Assembly: GCA_038078215.1 (NCBI GenBank)
Contig: JBBUED010000017.1
Coordinates: 1 to 11,461, forward strand
DNA from: GWA1-40-21 sp038078215
Lineage (GTDB): Bacteria; Patescibacteriota; Minisyncoccia; Phycocordibacterales; GWA1-40-21
Reading direction: 5' to 3'
Length of the DNA: 11,461 nt
Both the position numbers and the translations under genes were made by a program. Below are positions 1 to 5,316 of this stretch, one piece after another (the first letter of the stretch is position 1; each line of letters starts with the position of its first letter). The notes under the pieces were generated by a model that saw only the letters and a list, made by a program, of their open reading frames with translations, was not told the DNA's origin and did no database searches.

Positions 1-73
1 GTAGGGAAGAATAAATTTCTTAATCCGCAACCTACCACCTACCACCTACCACCTACCACCTACCACCTAAAAA
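1..73 (+). repeat. Leader with five-copy CCTACCA heptamer array before secY, right part of a hairpin element
   Basis: The heptamer CCTACCA is repeated five times from 31 to 65, followed by a partial copy, and ends about 4 nt before the secY ATG at 74. Just upstream, GTAGGGAAGAA (2-12) is followed by TTTCTT and then the array. GTAGG can pair with CCTAC, and AAGAA with TTCTT, so this looks like the core and 3' arm of a hairpin. Its 5' arm probably lies to the left of the window. The core matches the elements before adk and ndk. No Shine-Dalgarno site is visible. Confidence 0.75.
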
Positions 74-1345
74 ATGAACAATTTTATAAACAAAATTCAG
101 GCGATATTCAAGGACAGAACAATAAGGAAGCGAATATTCTTCGCATTAGCGGCTTTGGTGGTTTTTCGTTTGTTTGCGGCGATCCCCATTCCGGGCATTG
201 ACTCCTTGAAACTGGAGCAATTTTTCAGCGGCAATCAATTTTTCGGACTTTTAAATATTTTTTCCGGAGGCGGACTTTCCAAACTTTCCATAGTGATGCT
301 CGGAGTCGGTCCTTATATCACAGGCTCAATCATCATGCAGCTTATGACTATGATGTCTCCCAAGCTCAAAGCTCTGTATCACGAGGAAGGTGAGGCGGGG
401 CGGGCGCGCTTCGCGCAATACTCAAGACTCCTCACGATTCCCTTGGCTCTTATCCAAGGCTTTAGCTTTATGACTTTGCTTCAGAAGCAAGGAATAATAG
501 TTCAATCCGGCTCTTTGGAACTTTTGACAAACTTGGCGGTGATAGTGGCGGGCTCTGTCCTTCTAATGTGGGTGGGAGAGCTTATTACCGAGTTTGGAAT
601 AGGTAACGGAACATCACTTATTATTTTCGCCGGTATAGTTGCTGGCTTGCCGTCAGCTATCAGTCAAAATCTTTTTTCTTTCAGCGCGGCTCAAATTCCT
701 CTATACATCGGTTTTCTGGCCGCCAGTTTGGCCGTAGTTTTGGGGGTTGTCGTCGTCACGGAAGCGGAACGGCCGATACCGATTACTTACGCGAAAAGGG
801 TGCGCGGGATGAAGGTCTACGGCGGAATTTCCACTTACCTTCCGCTTCGCGTCAATCAAGCTGGAGTCATACCGATTATTTTCGCCCTCTCCATACTTTT
901 GTTTCCCCAGATGATTTTCAAATTTCTGGAGACCGCGAGCAATGAAATGATAAAGTCAGTATCTCAATTTGCTTTGGGAATTTTGGCCAACGGATGGTTT
1001 TACGGCATAGCTTATTTTTTCCTTGTTTTTGTTTTCACCTATTTCTACACCGCCGTCACTTTTGACCCCGAAAACATATCCACAAATCTGCAAAAAAGCG
1101 GAGCCTTTATTTCTGGTGTCCGCCCAGGCCAGTCAACTTCGGAATATATAGCGAAGATTGTAACGAGAATCACGCTTGTCGGCGCGCTTTTTCTCGGTTT
1201 TATCGCCGTCTTGCCCCTCATGACGCAGGCTATTACCGGAATAACATCTCTGGCTATCGGCGGTACCGCTCTTCTTATCGTTGTATCCGTCGTCATTGAC
1301 CTTGTGAAGAAAATTGAAGCTCAGGTTTCAATGAGGGAATATTAA
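74..1345 (+). CDS. secY: Preprotein translocase subunit SecY
   Basis: SecY is the channel-forming subunit of the SecYEG translocon in the cytoplasmic membrane. It passes unfolded preproteins outward and inserts membrane proteins sideways. The 423-residue product is full length for the family and has about ten hydrophobic segments. The N-terminal region ends TM1 with the AIPIPGID motif. It is followed by a glycine-rich plug-like stretch (FSGGG) and the GPYITGSIIMQL motif of TM2. The cytoplasmic C4 loop carries AERPIPITYAKRVRG (about residues 230-245), and the C5 region carries FYTAVTFDPE and GVRPGQSTSEYI, all SecY hallmarks. The ATG at 74 gives the expected short basic N terminus. The leader is a heptamer repeat array with no ribosome binding site. 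adk and map follow on the same strand, as in the spc operon of many bacteria. Confidence 0.98.
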   Translation: MNNFINKIQAIFKDRTIRKRIFFALAALVVFRLFAAIPIPGIDSLKLEQFFSGNQFFGLLNIFSGGGLSKLSIVMLGVGPYITGSIIMQLMTMMSPKLKALYHEEGEAGRARFAQYSRLLTIPLALIQGFSFMTLLQKQGIIVQSGSLELLTNLAVIVAGSVLLMWVGELITEFGIGNGTSLIIFAGIVAGLPSAISQNLFSFSAAQIPLYIGFLAASLAVVLGVVVVTEAERPIPITYAKRVRGMKVYGGISTYLPLRVNQAGVIPIIFALSILLFPQMIFKFLETASNEMIKSVSQFALGILANGWFYGIAYFFLVFVFTYFYTAVTFDPENISTNLQKSGAFISGVRPGQSTSEYIAKIVTRITLVGALFLGFIAVLPLMTQAITGITSLAIGGTALLIVVSVVIDLVKKIEAQVSMREY

Positions 1346-1451
1346 AGAGGGTAGGAAAGTAGCTTATTAGCTTGTAGCTTTTTAGGGAAGAGAAGAAAAT
1401 ATCAGATATTCTTCCTAAAAAGCTAAAAAGCTAAAAAGCTAAAAAGCTAAA
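1346..1451 (+). repeat. Intergenic hairpin element with tandem AGCTAAAA arms, between secY and adk
   Basis: The whole spacer is one imperfect inverted repeat. The 5' arm has AGCTT at 1361, 1369 and 1376, then TTTTTAGGGAAGA (about 1379-1391). The 3' arm starts with TCTTCCTAAAA and continues as four octamers AGCTAAAA with AGCT at 1421, 1429, 1437 and 1445. ATATC and GATAT form an inner stem. The 5' arm begins soon after the secY stop and the 3' arm ends at the adk ATG, leaving no Shine-Dalgarno sequence. Because AGCT is self-complementary, each arm can also pair with itself. There is no T-run, so it is not a typical intrinsic terminator. It is related to the elements at 1-73 and 8071-8178. Confidence 0.85.
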
Positions 1452-2042
1452 ATGTTGCCACAAAATTTTATTTTTATCGGCAGGTCGGGGTGCGGGAAAG
1501 GCACTCAAGCCAAACTTCTTGGCGAACACCTTAATAAAATTGACCCCAAGAGAAAAGTGTTTTTCCTTGAAACAGGGGCTGAATTTCGGAAATTTATTCA
1601 GGGTGAAGGCTATACCCAGAGACTTTCTAAAAAAATATACGATGAAGGCGGTTCACAGCCTGAATTTCTTTCGGTCTATATGTGGTCGCATCTGATTGCG
1701 GAAAATTTTGAAGAAGATGAATATCTGATAGTTGACGGCACCCCGAGGAGATTTCATGAAGCTGGGGCGTTGGATTCAATTTTTGATTTCTACAAAAGGG
1801 AAAAGCCGTACTTAATATTTTTAAACATAGGAGAAAAATGGGCTGTGGAAAGACTATTGGGAAGAGGACGGCTTGATGACAACCATGAAGATATAGAAGC
1901 CAGGCTCAAATGGTATGAGACGGATGTCGTACCGGCAATCAATTTTTACAGAGACAATCCGAAATACATTTTTCTTGAAATAAACGGAGAGCAGACGATT
2001 GAAAAAATACATCTGGATATCTTGGAGAAACTGAATTTTTAA
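1452..2042 (+). CDS. adk: Adenylate kinase, short-lid form
   Basis: Adenylate kinase catalyses ATP + AMP = 2 ADP in the cytoplasm. The 196-residue product shows the P-loop GRSGCGKGT (10-18), the AMP-site TG with an arginine a few residues later (T41, G42, R46), and the DGTPRR motif (95-100) equivalent to the usual DGFPR. The lid region is reduced to RLLGRGRLDD (134-143), followed by the helix DIEARLKWY that carries another expected arginine (R151). The long lid of Escherichia coli Adk, and the four-cysteine zinc lid of many Gram-positives, are missing, so this is a short-lid kinase. GRSGCGKGT and DGTPRR differ slightly from the family consensus, so another nucleoside monophosphate kinase specificity cannot be excluded. 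The position between secY and map strongly supports adk. Translation starts directly after the repeat element. Confidence 0.88.
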   Translation: MLPQNFIFIGRSGCGKGTQAKLLGEHLNKIDPKRKVFFLETGAEFRKFIQGEGYTQRLSKKIYDEGGSQPEFLSVYMWSHLIAENFEEDEYLIVDGTPRRFHEAGALDSIFDFYKREKPYLIFLNIGEKWAVERLLGRGRLDDNHEDIEARLKWYETDVVPAINFYRDNPKYIFLEINGEQTIEKIHLDILEKLNF

Positions 2043-2050
2043 CGTAGCGC

Positions 2051-2099
2051 AACTTGGATGTTTTGTTTCCAAGTCACTTGAGAACGAAACATCCAAGTT
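2051..2099 (+). repeat. Long imperfect hairpin after adk
   Basis: The 5' arm at 2051-2073 starts AACTTGGATGTTTTGTTTCC and the 3' arm at 2077-2099 ends AACGAAACATCCAAGTT. With G-U pairs allowed, about 22 of 23 positions can pair around a TCA loop. Only a short T-run (TTT) follows, so a terminator is possible but weak. It may instead be an mRNA-stability hairpin or a repeat element of another family than the AGCT elements. Confidence 0.7.
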
Positions 2100-2111
2100 T
2101 AACATCAGAGT

Positions 2112-2160
2112 TCACGAAATTTTATTCGCAGTTATTCGTGTATTTATTCGTTATTTCGTA
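2112..2160 (+). repeat. Degenerate TTATTCG repeats in the map leader
   Basis: ATTCG recurs at 2124, 2134 and 2146, followed by ATTTCG at 2153, giving a loosely periodic TTATTCG pattern. ACGAAAT near 2114-2120 is the exact reverse complement of ATTTCGT near 2153-2159, so the block can close as a hairpin. It ends about ten bases before the map ATG and leaves only AT-rich sequence (TATAAATAA) there, with no Shine-Dalgarno site. Confidence 0.55.
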
Positions 2161-2169
2161 TATAAATAA

Positions 2170-2940
2170 ATGATTACCATCAAGACAAAGGAAGAAATAG
2201 AGGTGTTGCGGGAAGGTGGACACAGATTGGCGGAAATAATGAATGCGATTTTAAGAGCGGTTAAACCGGGCGTTAGCTCAATTGAGCTCAATGATTTGGC
2301 GGAAAAAATGGCGATTGACGGCGGAGACAAACCGGCTTTTTTAAATTACAAACCTTATGGCGCGAAGCGCCCTTATCCGGCGTCTTTGTGTGTTTCGGTG
2401 AATGACGAAATTGTTCACGGCATACCGAACGAAGGCGATAAAATTTTAAAAGAAGGAGATATTGTTTCGCTGGATATAGGACTTGTCCATAAGGGGCTAA
2501 TAACCGATATGGCGATAACTGCGCCAGTGGGGAAGACTGATGATTCGGCGCGGAAATTGATTGAAGTTTGCGGAGAGTCTTTGATGAAAGGAGTTGAAGC
2601 GGCTAACGGAGGCAATACTATAGGCGACATCGGTTTCGCCATTGAAAAATATGTCCGTCCGTTCGGATACGGAATAGTCAGAGAGCTTGCCGGCCACGGA
2701 GTCGGTTACAAAGTCCACGAAGAACCCTATGTTCCGAATTTCGGCAGGAAAGGCGTGGGAGAAAAACTTCAGCCCGGTATGATTTTGGCCATTGAGCCGA
2801 TGATAAACGAGGGAACAGAAAAGATAATTTTGAATAAAGACGGCTATACTTACCGCACCAAGGACGGTAAAAGAAGTGCTCACTTTGAGCACACCATTTT
2901 AATTACCAAAAAAGAGGCGGAAATATTGACTAAATTTTAA
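2170..2940 (+). CDS. map: Methionine aminopeptidase, type I
   Basis: This cytoplasmic metalloenzyme removes the initiator methionine from nascent proteins after deformylation. The 256-residue product has the usual type I length without an N-terminal zinc extension. All expected metal ligands are visible: D102 in SLDIG, D113 in ITDMA, H176 in AGHGVG, E209 in IEPM and E240 in HFEHT. The catalytic histidines H83 (VHGIP) and H183 (KVHEEP) are also present. It is the third gene of the secY-adk-map unit and is followed directly by a strong terminator. The leader is occupied by a hairpin and TTATTCG repeats. The ATG at 2170 is preferred because it gives the standard N terminus. A TATAAA lies only 3 nt before the ATG, too close to be a -10 box for this start. 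Confidence 0.97.
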   Translation: MITIKTKEEIEVLREGGHRLAEIMNAILRAVKPGVSSIELNDLAEKMAIDGGDKPAFLNYKPYGAKRPYPASLCVSVNDEIVHGIPNEGDKILKEGDIVSLDIGLVHKGLITDMAITAPVGKTDDSARKLIEVCGESLMKGVEAANGGNTIGDIGFAIEKYVRPFGYGIVRELAGHGVGYKVHEEPYVPNFGRKGVGEKLQPGMILAIEPMINEGTEKIILNKDGYTYRTKDGKRSAHFEHTILITKKEAEILTKF

Positions 2941-2941
2941 T

Positions 2942-2998
2942 ACAGAGCCAAAAGCTACATCGCATGTAGCTTTTGGCTCTGTTATTTTGTTGTTTTTT
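2942..2998 (+). terminator. Intrinsic terminator after map, perfect 19-bp stem
   Basis: ACAGAGCCAAAAGCTACAT at 2942-2960, loop CGC, and its exact reverse complement at 2964-2982 form a 19-bp stem. It is followed by TATTTTGTTGTTTTTT. It lies 1 nt after the map stop codon and closes the secY-adk-map transcript. Confidence 0.93.
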
Positions 2999-3042
2999 GG
3001 AATATTGACCAAGTCGTAGAGGTGTTTCTGAATGTGAAAATT

Positions 3043-3073
3043 TTGAGCGGAGGAAATTATTTTGGAGTATAAT
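3043..3073 (+). promoter_or_regulatory. Promoter giving a nearly leaderless transcript of the 608-residue gene
   Basis: A consensus TATAAT lies at 3068-3073. A TTGAGC at 3043-3048 is a possible -35 box with a long 19-bp spacer. The ATG at 3083 begins 9 nt after the -10 box, so a start point at the usual distance would leave a leader of only a few bases. The position right after the map terminator supports a new transcription unit. Confidence 0.7.
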
Positions 3074-3082
3074 ACAGACACG

Positions 3083-4909
3083 ATGAGTTTTGAAGAAAGA
3101 GTTAAAAAATTTGAGAATTCCGACGCTCTGGAAAACAAATCCGAAAAGGAACTTTCTCTGTTGGAAATTGACGAACTTTTGAAGAAAAGCGAGAAAGTTT
3201 CCGATAATTTGGATAAATTTTCTAAAGACGAGTTTTATAAAAAAGAAAATTTTGAAAACTCGCGCGTAGCGGTAGACAAGCCAGACGACAGGTTTGACGA
3301 AGAAGCTTATGCAAAAGCCGGTTTTTGGGAAAAATTTAAAAATTTCACCAGGTTTGGTTTGAACAAAGAACGATATGGCCTGATTAAATCAAAAGAAAGA
3401 GGTCTTTTAGATAAAACAAAAATAAATAAAGATATTGCGGGCAAAGGCTTTAAGATTGGACAGAGCGAGAAGCAAGAAAGGGAATATCTTGAAAGCAATG
3501 TAATAGACATTAAAGGAGACTTTAAAAAGGATAAATCTGAAAGGGAGACAGTCAAGGCATTTGGCATTGATGAAGTGGATGGCAAAATAATAAAAATAGT
3601 TGGAAGCGGTAGAACTGAAAAGGGGCAGATTGAAGCCGCGGGGAAAATGCGCGAAACGGAAATCAGCCGATTAGAAACCGTGAACAGCGCGGAGTTGGTC
3701 GGGCTTAAGGAGGCTATGGAAAGAAACGCCAAAAGTAAAGAATCTTTCTTAAAATTGAGCGAGTCTATGTCAGACGAAGAGAGAGAAAAAGTGACTGCGA
3801 AACTGGATGAGGAAGAAAATCAAATGAAGGAAAAAATAAAAGAAAAGGAGGAAAAGCTATCCGAAGAAACAAAAAAATTCCACGATCCGCTTGAGGGAAG
3901 ATTGCAAGAAACATTGGAGATTGAAAATAGCCTCATGGAAGCTTTTGATTTTATTAAGGCTGGAGAATCAAACTTAAACAAGCAGATTAAAGAATGCGAG
4001 TCGTTTATTAAGGAAGCTCAAAAACTGGATTTATTAGGCGGGGTAGGCATCGATGTCGTCAAAATTTTTGAAGACAAGAAAGCCATATTGGACGCGCAAG
4101 CCAAAGAATTTGCCGAAAAAAAAGCTTTTCTCTCTTCCAAGTCGGATATTCTTGAAAACAATAAAAAGGAAATTGAAGCGACTTTGACCAGGGTCAACAA
4201 TATAGGAAAGACCAAAAGAGAAATCGTGGAAGAAAAGAAAAGCGAGAATAAAAATGAAACAAAAACGACTGAAGAAAAAAAAGATAAGAAAGAAGATAAA
4301 GGAGCGTGGGATAAAGTTCGAGATGAAACTTGGGGTCTCGCGGACAAAGAGCGGGAAGAGACTGAGCGACAACCCCACTCACCAATAAAATCGAGTGGAG
4401 GAAGAAGTTATATAGATAAACTTTTTGAACACTATGACGATTCCGGTTTTGAAGAAACAAGAAAAGCTGATGATAAGAAAGACGAGGCGAAGCAAAAAGT
4501 GGAAACTAAAAAAAGGAAAAAAGCGAGAGTGGCGGATAAACCTAAAGATGCGAAAGGAACAGAGGCGCCAAAAAACACAGACAGAAGTGGAAAAACAGAA
4601 AGTGGGGTGACAACTCAAATTGAGACTCAAGAAGAGTCTAGCGTTGTGGAAACAGACCAGGCGGAAAATGTAAAGTTCACTGATGAAGAAATAGAAAAGA
4701 TAGTGATGAAAGAACTAAAAACGTTAGGATTTATGAATAATAAAAAAGTAGCCGAGAAGAGCAAAGATGGACTAACTAAACATTTGATAGGAGCGGTTAA
4801 AAATGAAATTCTTAAATCCCCGGAGAAAGTTACTGAAAAGTTTATTAAAAATGAGGTTGATGACTGGTATAAGAGACTTACCAAGAATTTAAATGAAAGC
4901 GGTGAATAA
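3083..4909 (+). CDS. Uncharacterised 608-residue charged coiled-coil protein
   Basis: I do not recognise this family. The product is very rich in Lys and Glu, has no signal peptide or membrane segment, and contains almost no cysteine. Residues 1-70 are acidic and helical. A less repetitive segment at about 75-200 contains AYAKAGFWEKFKNFTRFGLN and later FGIDEVDGKIIKIVGSG, and may be the only compact N-terminal domain. Residues about 200-390 have heptad-like coiled-coil character. Residues about 390-540 are a low-complexity K/E linker with an island around RSYIDKLFEHYDDSGFEE. The last 65 residues form a helical tail ending DDWYKRLTKNL. The ATG at 3083 is chosen over an upstream TTG at 3062, because that TTG lies before the TATAAT box. 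The 64-residue helical gene follows after 9 nt, and the conjugation-type ATPase is next. A scaffold or adaptor role is possible but is pure inference. Confidence 0.85.
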   Translation: MSFEERVKKFENSDALENKSEKELSLLEIDELLKKSEKVSDNLDKFSKDEFYKKENFENSRVAVDKPDDRFDEEAYAKAGFWEKFKNFTRFGLNKERYGLIKSKERGLLDKTKINKDIAGKGFKIGQSEKQEREYLESNVIDIKGDFKKDKSERETVKAFGIDEVDGKIIKIVGSGRTEKGQIEAAGKMRETEISRLETVNSAELVGLKEAMERNAKSKESFLKLSESMSDEEREKVTAKLDEEENQMKEKIKEKEEKLSEETKKFHDPLEGRLQETLEIENSLMEAFDFIKAGESNLNKQIKECESFIKEAQKLDLLGGVGIDVVKIFEDKKAILDAQAKEFAEKKAFLSSKSDILENNKKEIEATLTRVNNIGKTKREIVEEKKSENKNETKTTEEKKDKKEDKGAWDKVRDETWGLADKEREETERQPHSPIKSSGGRSYIDKLFEHYDDSGFEETRKADDKKDEAKQKVETKKRKKARVADKPKDAKGTEAPKNTDRSGKTESGVTTQIETQEESSVVETDQAENVKFTDEEIEKIVMKELKTLGFMNNKKVAEKSKDGLTKHLIGAVKNEILKSPEKVTEKFIKNEVDDWYKRLTKNLNESGE

Positions 4910-4918
4910 TCCAAACTT

Positions 4919-5113
4919 ATGACAAAAGACACGGTGAAAGCGGATTTGCAAAGACTTCTTCAGGATATGAATAAGGCGAACGAAGAAGCGGAAAAAGTTT
5001 TGCAAGAAATAGACAGAAAAATAGCCGCAATAGATTTGCGATACGCAAAAATGTTAGTCAAAGAAGAAATAGACAATCTTGAAACAGCGAAGATAATTTT
5101 AGAGAAAAGATAG
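4919..5113 (+). CDS. Small 64-residue helical protein
   Basis: This short ORF starts 9 nt after the stop of the 608-residue gene and is probably co-transcribed with it. The product is almost wholly alpha-helical and charged, with hydrophobic residues spaced as in a coiled coil (LQRLLQDM, VLQEIDRKIAAIDLRY). It has no cysteine, signal peptide or membrane segment. No family is recognised. GGTGA lies 13 nt before the ATG, too far to be a convincing ribosome binding site. Adjacency to a coiled-coil protein suggests that they might interact. It is short enough that a spurious ORF is possible, but the tight spacing and amphipathic pattern favour a real gene. Confidence 0.65.
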   Translation: MTKDTVKADLQRLLQDMNKANEEAEKVLQEIDRKIAAIDLRYAKMLVKEEIDNLETAKIILEKR

Positions 5114-5152
5114 TCGTTTTGATAATAAACATCCAAGCTGGTGGAAAAAATT

Positions 5153-5186
5153 AAGCCGTTCCGATGATATATCATCGGAACGGCTT
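5153..5186 (+). terminator. Perfect 34-nt palindrome between the coiled-coil genes and the ATPase gene
   Basis: The sequence runs AAGCCGTTCCGATGAT, AT, ATCATCGGAACGGCTT and is identical to its own reverse complement, so it can form a stem of about 15 bp. On the plus strand it is followed only by TCTGAG. On the minus strand it is followed by AATTTTTTCC, the better T-run. It lies 39 nt after the stop at 5113, so it is most simply the terminator of the 3083-5113 unit. The T-run orientation is odd because no minus-strand gene is seen to its right. A protein-binding palindrome is the alternative. Confidence 0.6.
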
Positions 5187-5280
5187 TCTGAGCGCGTCAG
5201 TCTCCTTCAAAAAATTAAAAATGTAAATCCCCCCGCCGTTTGGATACGTTGTCTTTAAAGTTGCGGGAAATTATTTTTCA

Positions 5281-5309
5281 TTTTCATTTTGTTGCCAGAA
5301 GGGTATAAT
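5281..5309 (+). promoter_or_regulatory. Promoter giving a leaderless transcript of the ATPase gene
   Basis: A consensus TATAAT lies at 5304-5309, and a weak TTTTCA at 5281-5286 is 17 nt upstream. The ATG at 5317 begins 7 nt after the -10 box, so transcription should start on or next to the A of the start codon. The preceding palindrome at 5153-5186 would separate this unit from the one before. Confidence 0.72.
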
Positions 5310-5316
5310 TGAAGCA

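Noticed and set aside
31..69. Heptamer array read as a CRISPR array
   Set aside because: The units are 7 nt with no spacers between them.
3062..3082. TTG at 3062 as start of the 608-residue protein
   Set aside because: It would place the TATAAT box inside the coding region. The ATG at 3083 fits the promoter position.
4018..4630. Several long minus-strand open frames opposite the coiled-coil gene
   Set aside because: They overlap each other and have Ser/Phe/Leu-rich composition, which is what the complement of a Lys/Glu-rich gene gives. None has a leader or context.
5127..5137. AAACATCCAAG also occurs in the hairpin arm at 2087-2097
   Set aside because: An 11-nt match between two intergenic sites is expected by chance in a window of this size, and nothing else is shared around it.
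3051..5277. Shared GGAAATTATTTT upstream of both TATAAT promoters
   Set aside because: The word lies at different distances from the two -10 boxes (about 5 and 26 nt) and is AT-rich, so a common regulatory site is not supported.
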